Below the pieces are notes generated by a model. That model worked only from the letters and a program-made list of their open reading frames with translations, searched no databases and was not told where the DNA came from. This document shows positions 37,241 through 47,155 of a DNA stretch of 64,000 nt, piece by piece. The stretch is taken from positions 4,836,001 to 4,900,000 of the forward strand of contig NZ_LR134117.1 in assembly GCF_900635445.1 (NCBI RefSeq), read 5' to 3'. Every line of letters starts with the position of its first letter. Position 1 is the first letter of the stretch. The stretch is from Serratia odorifera. GTDB taxonomy: Bacteria > Pseudomonadota > Gammaproteobacteria > Enterobacterales > Enterobacteriaceae. The position numbers and the translations under genes were made by a program.

Positions 37241-39006
37241 CTAATTTGTTTGAGTTTTTGGGAAGTTGCCTTCATCCGTCGGTGTATTCACCGCGCGCAC
37301 CGCCTGTTGGCTAGCCTGGGCTTTCTGCGCATTGGTCAACGCCTGCAATACCTGTTGCGTTGGACCAAACGCATTGACCACGCCATTGGTCAGCAGTAAC
37401 AGTTTGCTGGTCATCGACAGTAAATTGGTGCGGTGCGTAATCAGGATCACGGTTTTATTGCGCTGTTTGAGGAACAGAATTGCCTGGTTCAAGGCTTTCT
37501 CTCCGGCGTCGTCCAGATTGGAGTTCGGCTCGTCGAGCACCACCAGCGACGGATCGCCATATAAGGCCCGCGCCAGCCCGATACGCTGTTTCTGGCCGCC
37601 GGACAGGCCGGCGCCGCCGTTACCGATAATCGAGTCATAGCCTTTCGGGAAGCGCAAAATGAGTTCATGCACGCCGGCCAGTTTGGCCGCCTCGATGACC
37701 TTTTCGGAGTCCACTTCGTTAAAGCGGGCGATGTTCTCGGCAATGGTGCCGGCGAACAGCTCGATATCCTGTGGCAGATAGCCGATGTACGGCCCAGTTC
37801 GTCCTTGTTCCATTGATAAATGTCGGCATTGTCCAGGCGGACAATACCTTCGCTGACCGGCCAGATACCGACCAGCAAACGCGCCAGCGTCGACTTGCCC
37901 GATGCACTCGGGCCGATAATCCCCAACACGTCGCCGGGCTGCAGCGCAAAGCTCACGTTGTGCAACACCGCTTCGACCTTGGATCCCGGCGGAGCGGCGG
38001 TAACGCCCTCGACCGACAGTACCCCTTCCGGACGCGGCAGCGACATGCCGGTTCCGCGCTGCGGATGCTCATCCAGCAACTTGACCAGACGGCCATAGGA
38101 CAGTTTGGCGGCGCTCCAGCTCTTCCAGACGTTAATCACCTGTTCAATCGGCGCCAGGGTTCGCCCCATCAGAATCGAACCGGCGATCATCATCCCCGGC
38201 GTGATGTGACCGTCGATCGCCAACCATCCCCCGAGCCCCAGCACCAGCGACTGCAACGAAAGACGGACGAATTTGGTTACCGAGGTCACTCTGGCAGCGC
38301 GTTCGCTGGCCACACGTTGACTATTGAGGAACCGCTGATGCAGACCAAACCAACGACGCTTTAAATTCGGCAACATGCCCAACGCTTCGATCACTTCCGC
38401 ATTGCGCAAATTGGTGCTCGCCAGACTGCCGGACATGATGGACAGTTTGCTGGCCTCCCCCAACGGCTTTTTCGACACCATTTCGTTAATCACCGCCAGC
38501 GCGATCAACAGCAGCGAGCCGACCAGGGCAAAAAGTCCCAACCACGGATTGAAGAGGAAAATCACCAGCAGGTAGATCGGAAACCAGGGCGCATCAAAAA
38601 ACGCAAATAAGGCGCTACCGGTGAGAAATTGACGCAACGTAGTCAGATCGCCCAGCATTTGCCCGGCGTCGGACGAGCCGTTTTTAAGATTTGATTCGTA
38701 TGCTGCGGTGTAGATACGCGTATTGAGGCGCATATCCAGTTGGCTGCCGATGCGGATCACCACCATGCTGCGCACGTATTCCAGCATGGCCATCATGCCG
38801 AACAACCCCAGCATGATCAGCGTTAACATCAGCAAAGTGATTTCATTACGCGAAGGAAGAACCCTGTCATATACCTGAAGCATGTAAACAGAAGGAACGA
38901 GCATTAATAAATTTATAAATGCAGTAAATATACCAACGGTCCAAAAAACTTTACTGCGTGTGCGTATAACATCCGCAATCTCATTGCGCGGTATGAATTG
39001 GTTCAC
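37241..39006 (-). CDS. lipB: ABC transporter of the Lip type I secretion system, one frameshift
   Basis: Inner-membrane ABC exporter energising protein secretion. Residues ~1-310 form the membrane domain. The nucleotide-binding domain has Walker A GPSASGKSTL, signature LSGGQKQRIGLARAL and Walker B LVVLDEPNSNLDD. The frame breaks at about 37793, where one base is missing (CTGGGCCGTAC for CTGGGCCCGTAC in DELGPYIGYLPQD). Corrected, the protein is ~588 residues, matching LipB/PrtD size. There is no N-terminal C39 peptidase domain, consistent with substrates bearing uncleaved C-terminal signals such as the divergent SlaA-like protein. Confidence 0.92.
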
Positions 39007-39665
39007 TTTTTATCCTTACTTCACCTACGCTGCCAGTCAAATCCACAGTGATACGTACTAAGGAAAATCTTAATACGCTCATCATCCCAACCCTGCTCAA
39101 GACTACAGCGGCTTTTTCATTAACTATAGTTAGACAATCCGAGTTTCGGCAAGATAACAACGAAAAAAAAATCATCGCAGAGAGAATAAATAACAACATG
39201 AATCTTATAGGGTTTCTTAGGTAAACAGACAGGCAAAAAGCATAACATCAGTTACTGTAGGGTTAGTGCGGTGAAGAATCGTTCACTTTGCCTAATGTCA
39301 CCAAATTGAATCATTAGAATACTAATAATAAACAATAATTTTTGGAAATATAACCCTATAATAACTCTGTTAAAAAGATTTTTGCCTTTCTCTGGTCAGC
39401 GCCATTTCCGCCGAATAAAAAAGCTTAGCTCTCCATCGAATAATTAAAAAAATAAAAATAATCCGACCATCTTGACAAAAATCGCTTTCACTCCTTTGCT
39501 TAAACGGTGAAAACAGAATTGCCATTAATGCGTCTTTTTTAACATTTGGCCGTTTTCGCGTGCATGCACATTTATTTGGATTGCGGGTCCTGTGATTTAT
39601 TAAACAGGCCTGCTGCTTAATATGCTTAGGTTTTTCAGCTCTGGTTATATCTAAAGGGGTAACGT
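39007..39665. promoter_or_regulatory. divergent lipB / slaA promoter region (~660 bp)
   Basis: AT-rich, non-coding as far as can be judged. Short open frames on the minus strand (38981-39199 and 39370-39675) have no recognisable features. It must contain promoters for both the exporter operon and its cargo. A TATAAT hexamer at 39357-39362 could be a -10 box for slaA, which would give a leader of ~295 nt, but a convincing -35 box is lacking. The slaA ribosome site is AAAGGGG at 39652-39658. Confidence 0.5.
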
Positions 39666-42600
39666 ATGGCCACATTAGTCACACAGCAAACAACTGCTGC
39701 CTTTTTCCTGGCGATTTCCGGGAAGAATATTGATAAAGCAGGGTTAGACTATTTTTCGCAAAAGGTTGAAACCAATGCACTTTCTTTAGAGCAACTTGCT
39801 CAGAAATTCATTGCCGGTACGGCTGCCTATGCCGGGCGCAGCACCAGCGAGATTGTGACCTCGATTTACACCAACGTTCACGGCAGTGCACCAAGCGGCA
39901 CCGTGCTGGCCGAACTGTTGGCTAACGGTGCAACATCCGCCTCTGCGGTAAGTTCCATCATCGGTGATTTAATTGGCTATCAGGGCTTTGACGCCACCAC
40001 ACTGGCTCAGCAAAGCGCCTTTGAAACCAAAGTTGAGCAGTCTCTGTTCCCGGTTGCCAGCGCAGCGGCTTCCGCTGGTGCCGCTGACGTTCAGGGGATC
40101 TTCCACGTTGTCGGTCTGACGCAAACCCAGGAAGGCGTCAACTACTGGGGTACCGTGCTGGCGAACGGCGCTAAAACGCTGGCTGACATCGCGCAAAGTT
40201 TCGTCAACAACAGTCCGCTGAATGGCGTGTCCGATAGCGCATTCATCACCGCGCTGTTCCAGAATGCCTATGAACGTGCCCCAACCAGCGCCGAGCTGGC
40301 CTCTTATCAAGAGACAATTAACGGTGGCGCTAGCCGCGGTGACGTGGTGGCGCAGGTAATCGGTGCACTGAAAGATACCGTAGCCGCCGGTGATACCGTA
40401 GCTCAGCAACACTTCCAGGCGGCGACGCACGTATGGCAGCCGGGTGAATTGCCAGCGTTGAACTTCCAGGAGCAGGTCGCAGCCGCGTTCCTGAGTATTC
40501 CTGGCCGCGGCGTTGACGCTGCAGGTCTGGATACCTGGAGTAAAACGCTGTACAGCGGCGATACGTTTGCACAAATGATCACTACGCTGCTCAATTCTGC
40601 CGAATCGCAGAAGAAAGGCGCACAGCTGACCGGGGATGATTTTGTCCAGCACGTTTACACGCTGGTGCATGGTACTGCGGCCAATGCTACCCAGTTGGCA
40701 CAATACAGTGGTCTGGGCGATAAAACCGCGATCACTCAGGCCATCATCAACGATCTGCGTACCTCGACCGCCACCGATGCCACCACCGTGACCCAGCAGC
40801 ATGCGTTTGAAGCGGATATCGGTGCCAGCCTGCTGTACAAAACTGCGGCAGCGCTGTCGGCAACCACTGCCGGCGGCAACGCGACCGGCACGGTAAATAC
40901 CGGTGCCAGCCATGTGCTGAGCAACGCTGAAACTGCCGTTTTGACTGACGTAGTGTTAAACGCCAACGCCGCCAGCGCGGTTAACCTGAAGTTCGCCGAT
41001 AATCTGGCTAACCTGACCATCAACGGCAGCAGCGCCGCCACCGTCAGCCTGTCCGATAATGGCGTAAGCGCAGGGGTCGCCGTCACCGTGAATAACGGCA
41101 ACGTAATCCTTAACGGTAGCTCTGGCGAGGATCATGTGCTGCTCACCAGCGAAGCCAACGTGGCTAGCGGCACCGGTGACTTTAACCTTGGCGCAGGCAA
41201 CGAATCGTTGAAATGGGCAGGCAACGCCGCCACCGGTGCAGCCAACACCGTCGGTAGCGGCATTAGCGCTAACGGTGGTGACGGTATCGACACCATTTCT
41301 GCCAACTTTATCACCAAGAACGTCGCCATCACCGGCACCCTACTGCGCACCGCAACCATTACGTCCAACTCTTCGCAGTTCAGCAACTTTGAAAAAGTAG
41401 ATCTGGCCGGTTATATCGGCAAGGCAACGGTTACCGGCGGCACTTCTACCGCGGCAAACCATACCTTCGACTTCGGCGTACTGACCGGTAATGCCACTAC
41501 CGAGTCCAGCACCTCTGTTTCGACCACCAACCAGGCGGCGACCTCAACCGTCGGTTCACAGGGCTTCGTGCTCTCCGGTCTGGCCGATCAGGTCAAGGTG
41601 ATCAACGCCGCTGGCGGTAACTCCGCGCAGTTGGAAGTCACCGGTAACGCTACCTCTGCCAGCGATGTGGCGATCGCCTTCCGCCAGAACGCTACCGATC
41701 ACTTTAACGTCAACTTCACCGCTGAAAGCAATACCGACATCAATGCCGGTTCGCTGAGCCTGAGCAGCAGCAGTTCCCTGCTGGCTGGTACCGCCCTGCG
41801 TACGGTGAATATTTCTTCCGGCGGGACCGGTGATTTTGACAACGTTCTGGCACTGACGGGCACCAACGATCAGGTACAAACCATCAACGTGTCTGGCGAT
41901 CATACGCTTGATTTGAACCTGGGCAGTGGCTTTACCGACGTACGTACCATCAACGCTTCTACCAACACCGGCGGGCTGAACCTTGATTCGGCACACGGCG
42001 GTACCGGTGACGGCCTGATCGTGCAGCTGTTGAACGCCCTGCCATTGAGCGCGGTCACCACCACATTGTTGGCGCCAGTACTGACAGCGCTGGGCTTGAA
42101 CGGTTATCAGTTGAACGTAACGGGTACCGGGACTGCAGACAGCTTCGACATTGCTGCCAACACCAGCGTTACCGGTGGTGCCGGCGCCAACACCTATGAA
42201 CTGAAATCCAGTACTTCAGCCGCAGGTGTGACCATCAATGACTTCAGCAGTGCGAAGGACAACATCGTTGACGGGCTGTCCGGCCTGAAAATCTCCAATG
42301 ATGAGTCTGGCACCGCAATTGCGGACTACGGCACACGTTCGTCCGACGTGCTGGATGGTATTCTGGGGACATTGCTGGGTGGGGTGGTGGGTTCTGCGGC
42401 CGGCCTGCTGGGCGGCATCCTCGGGCTGGGCAACAGCAACTCGTTGACCGCGAAAGTGGGTGTGGCGTCGGTGGTATTTGATGGCTTGAATACCGATTCC
42501 TATCTGATCGTCGACAACAACGATAACGGTACGCTGGATAATGCTGACTCGGTAATCTACCTGACCGACCAGAATCACCAGAACCTGCTGGATACGCTGC

Positions 42601-42671
42601 ACTACGCACCACAGGTTGCACTGAACGGCATCGCCGATGCCGGTGCCAGTGCTGACCTGGTAGCCGCGTAA
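39666..42671 (+). CDS. slaA: S-layer protein secreted by the Lip type I system
   Basis: Large surface protein of 1001 residues without an N-terminal signal peptide, rich in Ala, Thr, Ser, Gly and Asn, low in Met, and with no cysteine. The N-terminal ~380 residues hold three DUF4214-like repeats. These include AFFLAISGKNIDKAGLDYF near 12 and AFLSIPGRGVDAAGLDTW near 275. The remainder is beta-rich, with isolated RTX-like motifs (GGDGIDTI near 537, GGAGANTYEL near 838). The C-terminus ends DLVAA, the hydrophobic-tail type of type I signal. It resembles recalled S. marcescens SlaA (~1004 residues) and sits divergent from lipBCD, its exporter. The reading frame is uninterrupted. Confidence 0.92.
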   Translation: MATLVTQQTTAAFFLAISGKNIDKAGLDYFSQKVETNALSLEQLAQKFIAGTAAYAGRSTSEIVTSIYTNVHGSAPSGTVLAELLANGATSASAVSSIIGDLIGYQGFDATTLAQQSAFETKVEQSLFPVASAAASAGAADVQGIFHVVGLTQTQEGVNYWGTVLANGAKTLADIAQSFVNNSPLNGVSDSAFITALFQNAYERAPTSAELASYQETINGGASRGDVVAQVIGALKDTVAAGDTVAQQHFQAATHVWQPGELPALNFQEQVAAAFLSIPGRGVDAAGLDTWSKTLYSGDTFAQMITTLLNSAESQKKGAQLTGDDFVQHVYTLVHGTAANATQLAQYSGLGDKTAITQAIINDLRTSTATDATTVTQQHAFEADIGASLLYKTAAALSATTAGGNATGTVNTGASHVLSNAETAVLTDVVLNANAASAVNLKFADNLANLTINGSSAATVSLSDNGVSAGVAVTVNNGNVILNGSSGEDHVLLTSEANVASGTGDFNLGAGNESLKWAGNAATGAANTVGSGISANGGDGIDTISANFITKNVAITGTLLRTATITSNSSQFSNFEKVDLAGYIGKATVTGGTSTAANHTFDFGVLTGNATTESSTSVSTTNQAATSTVGSQGFVLSGLADQVKVINAAGGNSAQLEVTGNATSASDVAIAFRQNATDHFNVNFTAESNTDINAGSLSLSSSSSLLAGTALRTVNISSGGTGDFDNVLALTGTNDQVQTINVSGDHTLDLNLGSGFTDVRTINASTNTGGLNLDSAHGGTGDGLIVQLLNALPLSAVTTTLLAPVLTALGLNGYQLNVTGTGTADSFDIAANTSVTGGAGANTYELKSSTSAAGVTINDFSSAKDNIVDGLSGLKISNDESGTAIADYGTRSSDVLDGILGTLLGGVVGSAAGLLGGILGLGNSNSLTAKVGVASVVFDGLNTDSYLIVDNNDNGTLDNADSVIYLTDQNHQNLLDTLHYAPQVALNGIADAGASADLVAA

Positions 42672-42716
42672 TCTGCTATCGACAATCAAGACGCCAATCA
42701 GCCGATTGACGTCAAT

Positions 42717-42750
42717 AAAAAAGCCCGGACAATGATTGTCCGGGCTTTTT
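42717..42750. terminator. strong bidirectional terminator after slaA
   Basis: AAAAGCCCGGACAA pairs with TTGTCCGGGCTTTT across loop TGA, with A-run before and T-run after. It ends transcription of slaA from one side and of the capsule operon (last gene 42781) from the other. Confidence 0.95.
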
Positions 42751-42780
42751 CTTAGGTCATGCAATTTAACTAGGTTACCG

Positions 42781-44112
42781 TTACCAAGGTGAGGCGATTG
42801 GGGAATCTGAACGCACCATGACCGGCACATCTCCCTCCGGTGTCGCCTTATTGCCCCTTACTTCTTTGAGCGGCGTTACCGGCGCCTGCTGCGACTGGTC
42901 ACTGCTGACGAGGCTGCGCAACGTCGAGGCAATGCCCTCATCAGGCTGCTTTACCGGTTTCTCTTGCCAAAACAGCATTGCATGTTGCTGATTGTTTTTG
43001 AGCTGGATGGTGATTTTTCCGTCCTGCGAAACCTGGTATTTATCAACCGAATATGAACGCACAACGTCCGAGACACGCTTAAACGCCAACATCGACGGTT
43101 TCGGCTGGCCATTGCGCGTTAACAAGCCAAAACGATGTTCGTTAATCTTGGGATTATCGCCATCGTCCAGCAGATCGTACCACCAGACACCTTTGATATA
43201 CGGGCGCGACTTGGCCAGGAAGGTGTACTTGACTATGTATTGCGCAGCAGCATCTTTCGATATCCCGCCCTTCCCTGAATAGGTCGGCACGCCAATTTCG
43301 GTAATGTAGATCGGCACCGGACGTCCGGCCGCTTTTGCCAGTACCGCCTGGAACTTGTCCACGACGCCAAGGTTCCCCTCGGGGGTGCGCCAGGCGTAAT
43401 TGTCGTTACCGTATGAATAAGGGTGAATGGAGACGCCATCAACGTATTTTAATACGTCAAGCTTGAGGATCTTGTTGAACCAGGCCGGATCGCGCGTCCC
43501 GGTTGGATTCGCCGAACCGGTCATGATGATGGCGTCCGGGTCGGCTTTGCGAATTGCCGCCGCCGTTTTTTTCACCAGCGCCACAAATACTTCCGGCGCT
43601 GGCGGATTACGCGGCTTCGGTTTTATCGCCGTCGCATTGGTCCATTCGTTCCATATTTCGTAATATTTGATCTTCCCTTTATATTTACTCGCCGTCCAAT
43701 AGGCGTAGTTGGCGAAAGCGTCCATCGCCTCAGGCGTGGTCGGATAACCTGACGGATCGTACAGCTTGTTGCCGTAAGCCAATACCAGCAATCCATTCAG
43801 ACCATATTTTGCATGGCCGTCATTAAAAGCCTTATCAGACTTTTGCATATTCCCTGTCACCACGTACTGACCTTTCTTTTGCTCTAAACCGCTCCAGGGA
43901 AAATCAGCACGATAGGAAGTAAAGCCATAACGCTTTACCAGTTCCAGATAATTGTCCGGATCCTTCGGATACCAGCGAAAATGTGTATGGACTCCGACTT
44001 CAAAAGCAGCCGCGCTGCTGCTGTAAAAAAGTGACAAGAGCGTAAAACCGACAACGGATAGCGCTCTCTTACCATGATTGGTTTTTAGCTTACGGCTTGC
44101 AATCGTCAGCAT
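42781..44112 (-). CDS. secreted glycoside hydrolase, PslG-like (GH39/GH5 superfamily), last gene of the capsule operon
   Basis: Predicted periplasmic or secreted (beta/alpha)8-barrel glycosidase of 443 residues. A signal peptide ends at SSSAAA. Catalytic glutamates are visible as YEIWNEW (acid/base, Asn-Glu) near residue 158 and YITEIGVPT (nucleophile) near 268, the clan GH-A pattern. DGVSIHPY also fits the barrel. It resembles PslG-type exopolysaccharide hydrolases. Its place at the end of a wza-wcaJ capsule operon suggests that it trims or releases the polymer made there. ATG 44112 follows GGAGG; the upstream in-frame start at 44157 lacks this. A Pro/Gln/Ser-rich tail of about 70 residues is of unknown role. 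Confidence 0.82.
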   Translation of the reverse strand: MLTIASRKLKTNHGKRALSVVGFTLLSLFYSSSAAAFEVGVHTHFRWYPKDPDNYLELVKRYGFTSYRADFPWSGLEQKKGQYVVTGNMQKSDKAFNDGHAKYGLNGLLVLAYGNKLYDPSGYPTTPEAMDAFANYAYWTASKYKGKIKYYEIWNEWTNATAIKPKPRNPPAPEVFVALVKKTAAAIRKADPDAIIMTGSANPTGTRDPAWFNKILKLDVLKYVDGVSIHPYSYGNDNYAWRTPEGNLGVVDKFQAVLAKAAGRPVPIYITEIGVPTYSGKGGISKDAAAQYIVKYTFLAKSRPYIKGVWWYDLLDDGDNPKINEHRFGLLTRNGQPKPSMLAFKRVSDVVRSYSVDKYQVSQDGKITIQLKNNQQHAMLFWQEKPVKQPDEGIASTLRSLVSSDQSQQAPVTPLKEVRGNKATPEGDVPVMVRSDSPIASPW

Positions 44113-44203
44113 CTGACCTCCAGCTGTAGATAAAGAGTTAACTGCCTGAGAACCCAAAAGACAGGAGTTTATTTCGCCGTATGTAAAAATAGAGCCAATA
44201 TGA

Positions 44204-45621
44204 TCAATACGCTGATTTATTAATAAAGCCTTTGAATATCGTCAAAACACGATTTTGATATCCAGCCAGACGCTCCAGTTACGGATATAGTCCAGATCGA
44301 ACTCAACGCGCTTTTGCATTTTTTCCAGGGTGTCGGTTTCACCGCGCCAGCCGTTGATTTGCGCCCAGCCGGTAATCCCCGGTTTCATTTTATGTCGCAG
44401 CATGTAACCCTTGATCAATTTACGATACTGCTCATTATGTGCAACGGCGTGCGGGCGTGGCCCAACGATCGACATGTCACCCTTCAGCACGTTAACGAAC
44501 TGCGGTAACTCGTCGAGGGAAGTACGACGTAAAAATGCCCCTACCGGCGTCAAGCGTGAATCGCCCTTGGTTGCCTGCACCACCTTGTCGCCGTCTTCCA
44601 TTACCGTCATCGAGCGGAACTTCCACACTTCAATCGCTTTGCCGTCCATACCGTAACGACGCTGTTTAAAGATAATCGGCCCGGCAGAGGTGAATTTGAC
44701 CATCGCCGCCAACAGCAGCAACACCGGAGAAATAAACAGCAGGATAAACACCGAAAGCAAAATATCCTCAACGCGTTTAATTAACTGGTTAATCCCACTC
44801 ATTGGCGTATCAAACAGCGACACCACCGGCACGCCATTAATTTCTTCAGAGCGTGATTGCAGAATATTAAAGGTGAAGATATCGGGGATCAGCATGACGG
44901 AACAGGTGGTATCCGACAGTTCAGCCACGGTATCTTTGATCAGCTTTTCCTGCTCCATGGACATGGCGATATAAATACGGTCAATACGCCCACACTTGGC
45001 GTCTTCCACCAGTTGATTCAGATCGCCCCGTTTTTCTACCGATGTCTCGATTGGCGCACTGCTATTGTCGTAGATGCCAAGGACTTTGAATCCCATCCAG
45101 TGGGCATCGCGCAACGTTTCAGCCAGGCGAATACCGACCGGCATCGAGCCCATGATGGCAACGTTACGGGTATTGAAGCCGATATTGCGCATATAGCTCA
45201 AGCCAAGGCGAATAATGCTTCGAGTAATTACCAGACCGCAGCTAACGATTAAATACCACTGGATATAAACAATATACTCATTGTGGAACGGACTCAGCAG
45301 CGCCACCACCCCGGAGGTCAATAACAGACTCAGGGTCCAGTTTTGCAAAATAAGCTGCACTTCCAGACCCGCGCGAACGCCACGCCAGGAACGATAGAAA
45401 TCCGTTATTCCACCGATCATCTGGAAAATAACGATCGAAATCAGCACCATGACCCAGTGCTGCATAATAAAATCTGCGCCAGAGAGCAAACAGGATAAAT
45501 AGAGGCCTGCAAAGATGATGAAAATATCTGAAAAGCGCTGAATCATTGAGGTCAATGAAGCATTGGTATGCAATGCGCCTCGACGGAAGCCGTTCATAGA
45601 TAACTGCCTATTCACTATCAT
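44204..45621 (-). CDS. wcaJ: undecaprenyl-phosphate glucose-1-phosphate transferase, one frameshift
   Basis: Polyisoprenyl-phosphate hexose-1-phosphate transferase that starts the capsule repeat on undecaprenyl phosphate, most likely with glucose. Several N-terminal membrane segments and a CoA-binding-like domain (res ~140-260) precede the C-terminal catalytic domain. That domain has KFRSMTVMEDGDK, RRTSLDELPQFVNVL and GDMSIVGPRPHAV. The frame breaks at about 44245, where one T is missing (GTGTTTTGACG). Restoring it replaces the premature stop after DIKIVF with LTIFKGFINKSAY, the exact WcaJ ending, and a stop at 44204. An internal ATG at 45597 is an alternative start. Confidence 0.9.
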
Positions 45622-45725
45622 AGTATAGATGCCTTTTGTTAGTTTCCTTTGGTACCTATATCACTTCATTTTGCTGGGCCGGCATCTACCGGACCCAGCT
45701 AAAGAATATAGCGGAAACGCAGAGA

Positions 45726-47099
45726 TTAACTGCGCAGCAAGGCGAGTATTTCTTCTGTTTTTTCTTGCATCAACGCAGGGTTAGCTCTTGATTCTACATT
45801 CAAACGCACCACCGGTTCCGTGTTGGAACTACGCAGATTGAAACGCCAGTCGGCAAATTCCAGACTGATGCCATCGGTCGTATCGTAAACCAGCGCTTCT
45901 GGCTGATAACGCTTCAACACGCGATCAATGGCCTTCGCCGGGTCAGCCAATTTACTGTTGATTTCGCCCGACGCCGGATAGGCTGCCATGCGGTCTTTCA
46001 CCAGCTGACCGAGCGACTGTTTTTTGGTGCACAACAGTTCGGCAATCAACAGCCATGGAATCATGCCGCTGTCGCAATAGGAGAATTCACGGAAGTAATG
46101 GTGAGCGCTCATTTCCCCGCCATACACCGCATCCTCTTTGCGCATGCGTTCTTTAATGAACGCATGACCGGTTTTGGACATCACCGGGACGCCGCCAGCC
46201 TGAGTGACTACATCAATGGTATTCCAGCTCAAGCGCGGATCATGGATAATCTTGGCGCCAGCCTCTTTCTCGAGGAAGGCTTCGGCCAACAGGCCAACGA
46301 TATAGTAGCCTTCGATAAACCCACCCTGCTCATCAAACAGGAAGCAGCGGTCAAAGTCACCGTCGAACGCGATGCCCATATCGGCCTGGTGCTCACGCAC
46401 CGCCTGCGCGGTATCTTCCCGGCATTCAGGCAGCAGCGGGTTGGGAATACCGTTCGGGAAATTGCCGTCCGGCTGATGGTGCACCTTGATAAACTCGATC
46501 GGCACGCCTTTTTGCTGCAATTTGCGCTCGATGGCGTCGATCACATGGCCGGCCGCGCCGTTACCCGAGTTCACCACCAGTTTCAACGGGGAAAAGTTCG
46601 CGGTGTCAACATAGCCCAACAGGTGATCGATATAGTCTTGCTCGATGGAGATCTGCTTGTATTCGCCGCGTTTTGACGGATCTACCGGGGCGAAATTGTT
46701 TTGTTCCGCCAGATGCTGGATATCACGCAGCCCGGTATCACCGCTAATAGGCTGCGCTTTGCTGCGAACCAGCTTCATGCCGTTATAATCCATCGGGTTG
46801 TGGCTGGCGGTAACTTCAACGCCGCCGTCAACCCCCAGGTGGAAGGTGGCAAAATAGACTTCTTCCGTGCCGCTGACGCCGATATCGAGAATATCCACGC
46901 CGGAATCACGCAGGCCATCCGCCAGAGCCAGCTTCAACTCTTCGCTGGTCAGGCGAACGTCCCCACCGACCACCACGGTTTTCGGCTTGAGGAATTCCCC
47001 ATATGCTCGCCCGATGCGATAGGCAATATCGCTATTCAGTTCTTCGCCCAATTTCCCACGAATATCGTAAGCTTTAAAACAGTTCAATGATTGTGACAT
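45726..47099 (-). CDS. manB: phosphomannomutase
   Basis: Converts mannose-6-phosphate to mannose-1-phosphate for GDP-mannose synthesis. The protein has 457 residues. CFKAYDIRGKLGEELN at the start, the phosphoserine loop GVEVTASHNPMDYNGMK near 95, the metal loop DGDFDRCF near 245, and the C-terminal phosphate loop RSSNTEPVVRLNVE are all present. ATG 47099 follows AAGGACGTCAAC, and the in-frame open region to 47159 overlaps manC without a better site. It is the only intact manB in the window. A remnant at 26160 suggests it now serves the O-antigen manC as well. Confidence 0.95.
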   Translation of the reverse strand: MSQSLNCFKAYDIRGKLGEELNSDIAYRIGRAYGEFLKPKTVVVGGDVRLTSEELKLALADGLRDSGVDILDIGVSGTEEVYFATFHLGVDGGVEVTASHNPMDYNGMKLVRSKAQPISGDTGLRDIQHLAEQNNFAPVDPSKRGEYKQISIEQDYIDHLLGYVDTANFSPLKLVVNSGNGAAGHVIDAIERKLQQKGVPIEFIKVHHQPDGNFPNGIPNPLLPECREDTAQAVREHQADMGIAFDGDFDRCFLFDEQGGFIEGYYIVGLLAEAFLEKEAGAKIIHDPRLSWNTIDVVTQAGGVPVMSKTGHAFIKERMRKEDAVYGGEMSAHHYFREFSYCDSGMIPWLLIAELLCTKKQSLGQLVKDRMAAYPASGEINSKLADPAKAIDRVLKRYQPEALVYDTTDGISLEFADWRFNLRSSNTEPVVRLNVESRANPALMQEKTEEILALLRS

Positions 47100-47155
47100 G
47101 TTGACGTCCTTACCAATAAATATTGCAGCGTTGCGCAAATGTCGCGCCGCTAAAT

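Noticed and set aside
39370..39675. 101-codon minus-strand open frame overlapping the slaA start
   Set aside because: It overlaps the slaA ribosome site, shows no protein features, and fits a divergent regulatory region instead.
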